Part shown: positions 18,241-25,739 of the stretch, one piece after another
How the letters are laid out: every line of letters begins with the position of its first letter
How positions within the stretch are numbered: the stretch's first letter is position 1
From: RUG11783 sp964599695
Lineage (GTDB): Bacteria > Bacillota > Clostridia > Oscillospirales > Ruminococcaceae
Reading direction: 5' to 3'
NCBI GenBank assembly: GCA_964599695.1
Contig: CAZRGP010000002.1
Coordinates: 109,173 to 173,172 of the forward strand
Length of the DNA: 64,000 bases
Notes under the pieces: model-generated
What the model saw: only the letters and a program-made list of their open reading frames with translations
The model's database searches: none
What the model was told of the DNA's origin: nothing
Made by a program: the position numbers and the translations under genes

Positions 18241-18272
18241 ATCGAAAACTCCTAAATCTGTAACTAAAAGAA

Positions 18273-18278
18273 ATTATA
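18273..18278 (-). promoter_or_regulatory. Candidate -10 element for radA
   Basis: TATAAT is read on the minus strand 33 bases before the radA start. No good -35 is seen 16-18 bases upstream, where the tRNA terminator stem lies, so this is tentative. Confidence 0.35.
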
Positions 18279-18282
18279 CATC

Positions 18283-18313
18283 AAAAAGACGGAGCATGAA
18301 TACTCCGTCTTTT
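18283..18313 (-). terminator. Terminator of the tRNA cluster
   Basis: An 11-bp stem (AAAAGACGGAG / CTCCGTCTTTT) with an 8-base loop lies just downstream of tRNA-Cys, with a T run on the minus strand. Confidence 0.88.
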
Positions 18314-18319
18314 ATGCGT

Positions 18320-18394
18320 TGGAGGCGCCTTCCAGATTTGAACTGGAGCATAGCAGTTTTGCAGACTGCTGCCTTACCACTTGGCTAAGGCGCC
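18320..18394 (-). tRNA. tRNA-Cys (GCA)
   Basis: A full cloverleaf is seen on the minus strand with acceptor arms GGCGCCT / AGGCGCC, anticodon GCA in loop CTGCAAA, T-loop TTCAAAT and an encoded CCA end. It is the last of four tandem tRNAs. Confidence 0.95.
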
Positions 18395-18404
18395 AGATAA
18401 AAAA

Positions 18405-18480
18405 TGGAGCGGGTTACGAGGCTCGAACTCGCTACCTCCACCTTGGCAAGGTGGCGCTCTACCAGATGAGCTAAACCCGC
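18405..18480 (-). tRNA. tRNA-Gly (GCC)
   Basis: The cloverleaf has acceptor arms GCGGGTT / AACCCGC, anticodon GCC in loop TTGCCAA, the T-arm GTTCGAG and an encoded CCA. Confidence 0.96.
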
Positions 18481-18485
18481 ATTAA

Positions 18486-18561
<76 letters not shown>

Positions 18562-18564
18562 ATA

Positions 18565-18641
18565 TGGCGACCCGGATGAGGCTCGAACTCACGACCTCTA
18601 GCGTGACAGGCTAGCGTTCTAACCAACTGAACTACCGGGCC
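18565..18641 (-). tRNA. tRNA-Asp (GTC)
   Basis: The cloverleaf has acceptor arms GGCCCGG / CCGGGTC with a G-U at position 2, anticodon GTC in loop CTGTCAC, T-arm GAGTTCGAGCCTC and encoded CCA. It is the first tRNA of the cluster and is of the GUN-anticodon class modified by Tgt. Confidence 0.96.
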
Positions 18642-18672
18642 ATATATGATGCTTTTTTCAAAGCGCTTTATT

Positions 18673-18701
18673 AGAATAATATAAGTCTTGTGAGAAGTCA
18701 A
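18673..18701 (-). promoter_or_regulatory. Promoter for the tRNA cluster
   Basis: TTGACT (18696-18701) and TATTCT (18673-18678) are spaced by 17 bases on the minus strand, about 30 bases before tRNA-Asp. Confidence 0.72.
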
Positions 18702-18754
18702 GCATAAATTTACATCTATATGCGCAACTATCATACAAATCTGTTATCTGGATT

Positions 18755-18796
18755 ATGGGAATCCAAAAGGTGATCTCTCTCCCTTTGGATTCCCAT
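18755..18796 (-). terminator. Stem-loop at the end of valS
   Basis: ATGGGAATCCAAA pairs with TTTGGATTCCCAT across a short loop, 10 bases after the valS stop. The minus-strand T run is poor; the plus-strand side has TTTATT. It is likely the valS terminator or an RNA end-protecting hairpin. Confidence 0.6.
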
Positions 18797-18806
18797 TTAT
18801 TCCTTC

Positions 18807-21428
18807 TTAGTGAAGCTTCTCCAAGCTTTCGAGAATCAGTGTCTTCTTCGCTTCCAGTCGTGCAAGTTTCTCTCTCTCCCCTTGCACTACATTTTCCGGA
18901 GCCTTTGACAGGAACTGAGGATTATTCAGTCTTCCTTCAAGCCCCTTCTTATCCTTCTCCAAAGAAGCAAGTTCTCGGTTAAGCTTCTCGATCTCCTTCT
19001 CCCGATCAACAAGCTCGGAATAAGGAATAAGCACTCTAGCAACATCAGTCACACCCTGAACAGCATCTGCAATGTCTGCCTTTTCAGTTACAGTAACTGT
19101 TTCTGCCTTCGCCAAACGCTGAATAAAGCTTATGCCAGCTTCAAAAACAGCCTTTTGAGCTGTTTCTATGGTAAGGTCGAGCAGTTTTGAAGGTGGAACA
19201 TTTTTCTCTGCTCTCAGAACACGAACAGCCTTAATCACATTCATGATCTTTTCGAAGTCTTCCTCTTTCGCTCCGAATGATTCAGGAGCTTTATAGGATG
19301 GCCAATCGGAAATCATGATACTTTCACATGCTGTGGGAATTGCAGAATAGATCTCTTCCGTAATAAACGGCATGAACGGATGAAGCATCTTCAGAATATT
19401 TGTGTAGACAAATACGAGAACCTGCTTACAGTTTGCTGCAGCAGATGCATCCCCAGAATTCAGGCGGAGCTTGGCAAGTTCAACATACCAGTCACAGAAG
19501 ACATCCCACGCGAAATCGTACACTTTGTTCGCCGCAATACCAAGTTCATACTTTTCGAGATTATCCGTGACTTCTGCAATTACATTGGAAAGTTTAGAGA
19601 GAATCCACTGATCCTCTACGGTAAGTTGATCAGGAAGAACGTCAGGTTCGACCCCGCTCACGTCATTCATGAGGATAAACCGTCCAGCGTTCCAGATTTT
19701 ATTGCAGAAGTTCCTTGCAGCTGTGATCTTTTCCTCGGAATAACGCATATCATTTCCAGGGCTGACACTGGATGCGAGCATAAATCTCAGCGCATCCGCA
19801 CCAAACTGGTTGATTACCTCAATAGGATCGATACCGTTTCCTAAAGATTTTGACATTTTGCGACCCTGAGAATCCCTGACAAGCCCGTGTATAAAGACCG
19901 TATCGAAAGGAATATCACCCATTTGTTCTATTCCGGAGAATACCATACGGGCAACCCAGAAGAAGATGATGTCATATCCGGTCACCAAAGTGTTGGTCGG
20001 ATAGAAATACTTCAGTTCATCAGTCTCCTTCGGCCAGCCAAGAGTAGAGAACGGCCAAAGCGCGGATGAGAACCAGGTATCCAAAGTATCTTCGTCCTGA
20101 TGGAAGTGAGTCTTTCCGCATTTCGGACAAACTTCAGGCATCGATTTGGAGACGACCATTTCTCCGCAATCATCACAATAATAAGCAGGTATTCTGTGAC
20201 CCCACCAAAGCTGACGGCTAATGCACCAATCCTTGATATTGTACATCCAGTTGAAGTATGTCTTGGAAAAACGATCCGGAACAAACCGAACCCTGTTTTC
20301 TTCCACGGCCTTGATTGCAGGATCAGCAAGCGGCTGCATCTTGACGAACCACTGTTTGCTCAACGCAGGCTCGATGTTTGTACCGCATCGATAGCATGTT
20401 CCGACATTGTGTTTGTACGGTTCTATTTCAACAAGGTAGCCACCTTCCTCGAGATCCTTCACGATCTGCTTCCGACACTCTTCCCTGGTCATACCGCAGT
20501 ATTTACCGCCATTTTCATTAATAACGGCACTCTCGTCCATGACATTAATGATGGGAAGGTTATGGCGCAATCCTACTTCGTAGTCATTCGGATCATGAGC
20601 AGGAGTGATCTTCACAACACCAGTTCCAAAATCCATCTCGACGTATTCATCAGCGACTACAGGGATCTCACGCCCCACAAGAGGAAGGATCAGCATTTTG
20701 CCGACAGCATCCTTGTATCTTTCATCTAAAGGATTTACAGCTACGGCAGTATCGCCAAGAAGTGTTTCTGGTCTGGTAGTAGCCAGTTCGAGGTAACCGG
20801 ATCCATCTGCAAAAGGATAACGAAGGTGCCAGAAAAAGCCATCCTGCTCCTTAAATTCCACTTCAGCGTCAGAGATGGAAGTATGGCAGTGAGGACACCA
20901 GTTTATGATCCTCTCTCCGCGATAAATCAGGCCTTTCTCATACAGTTTCAAAAAAACTTCAAGCACTGCATCAGAGCAGCCTTCATCCATGGTAAAGCGT
21001 TCTCTCTCCCAGTCGCAGGAGCTTCCGAGAGATTTGATCTGCTCGTTGATCCTGTTTCCGTACTGTTCTTTCCAGGCCCATGCTCTCTCAAGGAACTTTT
21101 CTCTGCCAAGATCCTCTTTGCTAATGCCCTCTTTGCGCATAGCCTCCACAATTTTAGCCTCAGTAGCAATTGCGGCATGGTCAGTGCCAGGAAGCCAAAG
21201 CGCGGAATAACCCTGCATCCTTTTCGTGCGGATCAGCACATCCTGCAGAGTCATGTCCAAGGCATGCCCCATGTGAAGCTGTCCTGTGATGTTTGGCGGG
21301 GGCATTACGATGGTATATGGCTTTTTCTCGGGATCACAAACAGCATGGAAATAGTTATGATCCATCCAGAACTTATAGGTCTTGCTTTCGACCTCTTTCG
21401 GATTGTACTGTTTCTCTAATTCCTTCAT
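18807..21428 (-). CDS. valS: Valyl-tRNA synthetase
   Basis: ValS charges tRNA-Val. The class I signature is seen as PPPNITGQLHMGH (HMGH at residues 52-55) and KMSKS at residues 524-528. The editing domain lies between, with a zinc-like CPHC and CYRC region, and a C-terminal coiled-coil tRNA-binding arm closes the protein. The length is 873 residues from ATG 21428, which has GGAGG five to six bases upstream. The frame stays open for 42 codons further upstream, but that stretch is the T-box leader and is not coding. Expression is set by the T-box. Confidence 0.97.
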   Translation of the reverse strand: MKELEKQYNPKEVESKTYKFWMDHNYFHAVCDPEKKPYTIVMPPPNITGQLHMGHALDMTLQDVLIRTKRMQGYSALWLPGTDHAAIATEAKIVEAMRKEGISKEDLGREKFLERAWAWKEQYGNRINEQIKSLGSSCDWERERFTMDEGCSDAVLEVFLKLYEKGLIYRGERIINWCPHCHTSISDAEVEFKEQDGFFWHLRYPFADGSGYLELATTRPETLLGDTAVAVNPLDERYKDAVGKMLILPLVGREIPVVADEYVEMDFGTGVVKITPAHDPNDYEVGLRHNLPIINVMDESAVINENGGKYCGMTREECRKQIVKDLEEGGYLVEIEPYKHNVGTCYRCGTNIEPALSKQWFVKMQPLADPAIKAVEENRVRFVPDRFSKTYFNWMYNIKDWCISRQLWWGHRIPAYYCDDCGEMVVSKSMPEVCPKCGKTHFHQDEDTLDTWFSSALWPFSTLGWPKETDELKYFYPTNTLVTGYDIIFFWVARMVFSGIEQMGDIPFDTVFIHGLVRDSQGRKMSKSLGNGIDPIEVINQFGADALRFMLASSVSPGNDMRYSEEKITAARNFCNKIWNAGRFILMNDVSGVEPDVLPDQLTVEDQWILSKLSNVIAEVTDNLEKYELGIAANKVYDFAWDVFCDWYVELAKLRLNSGDASAAANCKQVLVFVYTNILKMLHPFMPFITEEIYSAIPTACESIMISDWPSYKAPESFGAKEEDFEKIMNVIKAVRVLRAEKNVPPSKLLDLTIETAQKAVFEAGISFIQRLAKAETVTVTEKADIADAVQGVTDVARVLIPYSELVDREKEIEKLNRELASLEKDKKGLEGRLNNPQFLSKAPENVVQGEREKLARLEAKKTLILESLEKLH

Positions 21429-21443
21429 TTTTCCTCCAATAAA

Positions 21444-21678
21444 TAAAGTCCCGGAGCCATGCTCCGGGACGACAATACGATTGCCGCGGTACCACCCGCA
21501 TTGCTGACAATTATCAGCCTCTTTGATACCTTTAACGCAGGTAATACGCGACACCCTAATACCATTTCTCAGATGTCGGACTCATAAGCGACAGCATGAC
21601 TCGTCTGCACCGCTTCGCACCTACCAACGGCTCTCTGTACCAGAGGTGAGTCTGCCCTCTTAATCTCCGTCTTTTATC
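21444..21678 (-). promoter_or_regulatory. T-box riboswitch leader of valS
   Basis: The minus-strand leader carries the canonical T-box GGGTGGTACCGCG at 21485-21497; its UGGU would pair with an ACCA tRNA end, as in tRNA-Val. A Stem I AGAGAGCC motif is present near 21630. The terminator follows at 21448-21470 (GTCCCGGAGC / GCTCCGGGAC and a T-rich tract). A GUC triplet at 21590-21592, close to the base of Stem I, is a fitting valine specifier, but I placed it by eye. Confidence 0.9.
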
Positions 21679-21684
21679 CTTGTT

Positions 21685-21714
21685 ATTGTAAGTATTAACC
21701 CTCTGCTTTGTCAA
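21685..21714 (-). promoter_or_regulatory. Promoter for the valS T-box transcript
   Basis: Consensus TTGACA (21709-21714) and TACAAT (21685-21690) are 18 bases apart on the minus strand. It lies 12 bases past the stop codon of the upstream HlyD-like gene, with no terminator between, so some valS transcription could also come from the repair operon. Confidence 0.8.
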
Positions 21715-21725
21715 TCATTTCGATA

Positions 21726-22943
21726 TTAAGCAAGCTTTTTATCAACATACAGGTCCTTACCTGTGACGATCACTTCGTCATACATGGTAAGATAACCATC
21801 CCCATCATCATCCAAACCGGAGACAATGAAATCATCTGTCTCGTATATGATGTTGACCTTTCTGAATTTGACCGTGTCACCATATTTTATAAAGACACCT
21901 AATTCACCATCGACCAATCGCAAGGAACTCCTTCGCACCCGAATACCGCTGTAATTGTAAAACTTGATTGTTACATCTTCATTTCTAAGAAGAGCTATAG
22001 AGGGATTCAGTCTCTCCACATCGAAGACAACGATGACCTCCTGCGATGTTTCGTCCTTTTTTATCGCTGAAACCCTGGCCGGAATATCTCCTGCGGAGCT
22101 GTATTTGAAACTGAGAGTATAGGTTCTTCCTGTGCGAAGTCTGGACGCTTGATCTTCAGTCATATGACATACATATTGCCAGCTGAAGTCAGAAAGGATT
22201 TTATAATCCGAGTCATTGTATGAATAGGAAGAATGAGCGAGATTAACTTTATCAACGATTTCCTTTACGGTCATTGATTCAAGGTCTTCAGAATGCAGGA
22301 TATCCTCGCATCCATCGATAAATGAGATAAAGTACCCGGAATCTGCTGTAAAAATCTGTCCACTGGGATGAAGGCTTTCTCTGGATAACTCAGCAATCTG
22401 GTGATTAACTTCATCAAGCCTTTCCTGAACATCCATTTCTCCCCCGGATGATAAAGCGTAAGCTCCAAACAGCGATACGAGTTCAATTTTCTCACTGCCA
22501 ATTCCAGTAAAATCACCGCTCAGAATATCATCCATATAATTGGATAGATTGTTGTATATACTTCTGTTCAATGAAGAGAGGTTCGCTGATCCCCTGTTTC
22601 CACTCTGAATACTTGCAAGGACAGCAGACTCCTGTCTCAACAGATCCAACTCAATGCTTTTAACCGCAACCGTTGAGCTTTCGTACCTTTCTGCAACCAC
22701 AGAACCGGCAGCAACTTTGTCACCGTCTGAAACGATAAAATACTTTACACCGGAATCAGAGTGAGCGACTTTCTCACTTCGAACAACGGTTCCTTCCGCA
22801 GTGATCTCATCGGTAACTTCGAACAGAGATGCCACTTCTGTTCTGTAATTCGGAGAAACTACAAAGTATATCTGGAAAACAAAGTACAGTGTCACAAGTA
22901 ACACCAGAACGATCCCCATTATTTTTGGAACATACTTTTTCAC
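21726..22943 (-). CDS. HlyD-like membrane-anchored adaptor protein
   Basis: The 405-residue protein has one N-terminal membrane span (about residues 8-29) and a large extracytoplasmic part. After the span the pattern EVTDEITAEGTVVRSE, then GDKVAAGSVVAE, looks like the split biotinyl-lipoyl hairpin domain of HlyD/RND membrane-fusion adaptors. A helical middle region and beta-barrel-like segments follow. Similar genes in Clostridia are annotated as HlyD family efflux periplasmic adaptor subunits, although these cells lack an outer membrane. No ABC transporter or outer-membrane partner is adjacent. It is the last gene of the repair operon, 19 bases after miaA. Function is unknown. Confidence 0.65.
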   Translation of the reverse strand: MKKYVPKIMGIVLVLLVTLYFVFQIYFVVSPNYRTEVASLFEVTDEITAEGTVVRSEKVAHSDSGVKYFIVSDGDKVAAGSVVAERYESSTVAVKSIELDLLRQESAVLASIQSGNRGSANLSSLNRSIYNNLSNYMDDILSGDFTGIGSEKIELVSLFGAYALSSGGEMDVQERLDEVNHQIAELSRESLHPSGQIFTADSGYFISFIDGCEDILHSEDLESMTVKEIVDKVNLAHSSYSYNDSDYKILSDFSWQYVCHMTEDQASRLRTGRTYTLSFKYSSAGDIPARVSAIKKDETSQEVIVVFDVERLNPSIALLRNEDVTIKFYNYSGIRVRRSSLRLVDGELGVFIKYGDTVKFRKVNIIYETDDFIVSGLDDDGDGYLTMYDEVIVTGKDLYVDKKLA

Positions 22944-22962
22944 GAAACAATTCCTTTAATAA

Positions 22963-23868
22963 TCAAAGATTCTGAATAATATGATCAATTATCTCATCCG
23001 TCGACATTGAGTCCACCCGGATATCTATATGTCTTTCCCTTTTAAACCACGTGATCTGTCTCTTTGCATAGTGCCTGGTGGCCTTTTTCAGTTCAGCGAT
23101 ACATTCCTCAAGTGAAGCCTCTTCCTGAAAAAAGGGAAAAAACTCTTTATATCCAATTGCAGCCGCAGCGGTTTTAAAAGACTCCCGGTTATCAAATACA
23201 TATCTCGCTTCATCGAGCAATCCGTTTTGAACCATGATATCGATTCTCTTCTCGATTCGTTCATATAATTTTTTCCTGTCACAAAAAGAGAACAAAAATA
23301 AGAAGTTATCGTTTTCCTTGATAATATCCGGAGAATATGAATACGTCGAACCGGTGGTCCTTAATAGTTCAACCGCTCTAATGATTCGTTTCCTGTCCCG
23401 AACAGATAGTTTCTCTCCATGATCAGGATCGGCCTCAGTGATCTCCCTCAGAAGCTTCTCCGGTCCTCCCGGCATATCATATTCTTTCGAAACAATATCA
23501 GAAAAACCTGTATCCTTGTGAATACTATACGGAGTTTCATGCAACAGAGAAGACATGTAATACCCTGTCCCTCCAACAACGATCGGTACTTTGCCACGGG
23601 ACAGAATATCACTTATAGCCTCTCTGGCATCTTTCACATATTCATATACACTATATTCCTGACTCGGCTCAAGAAAATCCACAAGCCAATGTCTGCACCG
23701 CTCCTGCTCTGCCGACGTCGGTTTCGCCGTACCGATACTCAGATACCGATAGATCTGCATTGAGTCACAGGATACAATCTCTCCGTTCAAACGTTCTGCC
23801 AGACGAATGGCCACTTCCGTTTTTCCCGATGCGGTCGGCCCCCCAAGATATATCGTGTTCATTTTCAC
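22963..23868 (-). CDS. miaA: tRNA dimethylallyltransferase MiaA
   Basis: MiaA adds a dimethylallyl group to N6 of adenosine 37 in tRNAs that read UNN codons. The P-loop GPTASGKT and VSCDSMQIYRYLSIGTAKPT are family hallmarks, with GGTGYYMSSLL in the middle and FKRERHIDIRVD near the end. The 301 residues are typical. The start is taken as GTG 23868, which overlaps the mutL stop by 4 bases; ATG 23862 two codons later is an alternative. The modified base is the substrate of MiaB, encoded in the same operon. Confidence 0.96.
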   Translation of the reverse strand: MKMNTIYLGGPTASGKTEVAIRLAERLNGEIVSCDSMQIYRYLSIGTAKPTSAEQERCRHWLVDFLEPSQEYSVYEYVKDAREAISDILSRGKVPIVVGGTGYYMSSLLHETPYSIHKDTGFSDIVSKEYDMPGGPEKLLREITEADPDHGEKLSVRDRKRIIRAVELLRTTGSTYSYSPDIIKENDNFLFLFSFCDRKKLYERIEKRIDIMVQNGLLDEARYVFDNRESFKTAAAAIGYKEFFPFFQEEASLEECIAELKKATRHYAKRQITWFKRERHIDIRVDSMSTDEIIDHIIQNL

Positions 23869-25739
23869 ATCTGTCGTCCAAATGATTTTTCTAGATCCGA
23901 TTTTGAAAGAAGGACATAAACAGGTCTGCCATGCGGACAGTATTTAGGAACTGAACCGCATAGGATCTTGGATGTAAGGGATACCAGCTCCTCATTTGTT
24001 GCTCTATGTCCCGCTTTGATTGCAGCTCTGCAGGAGACAGAATGCATCAGCCACTCCTTTGCCTCAAAAGTGAGATCTTCGCGGGAATTAACCAGCTGAT
24101 CCGCCATTTCTATGACGGAACCTTCAACAGCCCCCATCTTCAGGTATGTAGGAATCTCCCTGACAGCGACCTCATTCTGTCCTATTTCTTCTACCTTAAA
24201 ACCCAGTTCATCCAATGCAGCAACATTATCCAGAATCGCCTGTTTCTCATCCGGGCTCAGTGAAATAATGATCGGCTCCATCAGAAGTTGCGATGATATC
24301 CTTATATCTTTATTTCTTAGTTCTTCAAACAGAATCCGTTCATGGGCAGCATGCATATCGATCAAAATAAGATTCTCGTTATTCTGGGCGACGATATAGG
24401 TGTTAAAAATCTCACCTAAGACCTTGAGTGTAGACGTCTCATCTCCCAAAAGATGTTCTTCAAACGCATACTGAGGCGTTTCTTTTTCAATGTCATGAAG
24501 TGTATGCTTCAAAGCCGTATTGGTGATTTGCTGAAAAGGAAGGTCCGAATCCCTGTAGGAAGAATAATCCTGAGCAGAAGGCTGAGCCGGACGATACATC
24601 TCCTTCTTGATCGGCCGCATTACTGCATCGCTTGGTGCGGTAATTGTAGGCCTATGTTCGAAGCTCGGCTTTGCTTGACTGCTATCGGAAGCGGTCAAAT
24701 CAGTACTTTCTGTAACAACTTTATCAAAGACGTAATTGCTGACCTTTTCTTTAGTGGATGCGATTGCGTTTTGTACCGCGTGATATACGGCTCCAGTCAC
24801 TTCCCGTTCATTCTTGAAACGAACCTCCGTCTTCGCAGGATGAACATTTACATCCACATCGGAAAGATCCATCAAAACATCGATCACAAAAACAGGAAAT
24901 CTTCCCTGCATTACAAACGTTCGGCATGCTTCTTCAACTGCTGCCTGAATTGTTCTGCTTTTAATATATCTCCCGTTGATGGAGATGTGCTGAAGAGATC
25001 TGCTCGGACGTGAAAAACGAGGTTCAACAAGATATCCTTTCACTACAATTCCGGCATCAGATGAATAGTTCACCTCTATCAAATTGGAAGAAAGATCGCG
25101 CGGATACAATTCGTATATCGTGTTGTAAAGTCCTTGTCCGCTTGTGCGTACAGTAGTCTTGCCATCTCTTATCAACTGAAATGAAACATCCGGGTTAGAT
25201 AGGGCCAAATGATTCATCAGCTGCTCCACAGCATTCCCCTCAGCCACATCCTTCCGGAGAAATTTCATTCTGGCAGGAGTGTTATAAAACAGTTCCTTTA
25301 CCTGAATGATCGTTCCCTCCGGCGCCCCTACCTCGGTAAGAGAAACCGGTGTTCCACCCTCAATTATGTATTTCGTTCCAAGGGGATCATGAGCGGACTT
25401 GGTCACAAGTTGGACCTTCGAAACAGCACAGATCGCTGCAAGGGCTTCACCTCGAAACCCATACGAGCCAATGTTGAAAAGATCGTCAGCGGAACTGATT
25501 TTACTCGTAGCATGCCTCAAAAAAGCGACTTCCACATCGTCCTTTTCAAAACCTTTTCCGTTATCTTTTACTTGTATCAGATCCAGGCCGTTACGTCCAA
25601 GAGTAACTTCTATCATTGTTGCAGAAGCATCCAATGAGTTTTCTACCAGTTCTTTTACAACGGATGCAGGTCTTTCAACTACTTCTCCTGCCGAAATCAA
25701 TTCCCGGACATTTTTGTCCAATACGCGAATGTAGCCCAT
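23865..25739 (-). CDS. mutL: DNA mismatch repair protein MutL
   Basis: MutL links mismatch recognition by MutS to strand cleavage. The GHKL ATPase domain is clear (ELVENSLDA, KDNGKGF, RHATSKI, GFRGEALAAICAV). After a linker the C-terminal domain keeps the nicking-endonuclease motifs, DMHAAHERILFE (family DQHAxxExxxxE), SCR and CPHGRP. The cell lacks MutH as far as this window shows, so MutL is probably the endonuclease. The 624 residues are normal. Its ATG overlaps the mutS stop by one base (TAATG). Confidence 0.96.
   Translation of the reverse strand: MGYIRVLDKNVRELISAGEVVERPASVVKELVENSLDASATMIEVTLGRNGLDLIQVKDNGKGFEKDDVEVAFLRHATSKISSADDLFNIGSYGFRGEALAAICAVSKVQLVTKSAHDPLGTKYIIEGGTPVSLTEVGAPEGTIIQVKELFYNTPARMKFLRKDVAEGNAVEQLMNHLALSNPDVSFQLIRDGKTTVRTSGQGLYNTIYELYPRDLSSNLIEVNYSSDAGIVVKGYLVEPRFSRPSRSLQHISINGRYIKSRTIQAAVEEACRTFVMQGRFPVFVIDVLMDLSDVDVNVHPAKTEVRFKNEREVTGAVYHAVQNAIASTKEKVSNYVFDKVVTESTDLTASDSSQAKPSFEHRPTITAPSDAVMRPIKKEMYRPAQPSAQDYSSYRDSDLPFQQITNTALKHTLHDIEKETPQYAFEEHLLGDETSTLKVLGEIFNTYIVAQNNENLILIDMHAAHERILFEELRNKDIRISSQLLMEPIIISLSPDEKQAILDNVAALDELGFKVEEIGQNEVAVREIPTYLKMGAVEGSVIEMADQLVNSREDLTFEAKEWLMHSVSCRAAIKAGHRATNEELVSLTSKILCGSVPKYCPHGRPVYVLLSKSDLEKSFGRQM

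Noticed and set aside
20100..20729. A 209-codon plus-strand frame inside valS
   Set aside because: It is antisense to the conserved synthetase core and has no ribosome binding site or family signature.
21429..21554. N-terminal extension of ValS by 42 residues
   Set aside because: The stretch encodes the T-box and terminator; the GGAGG site is directly before ATG 21428.
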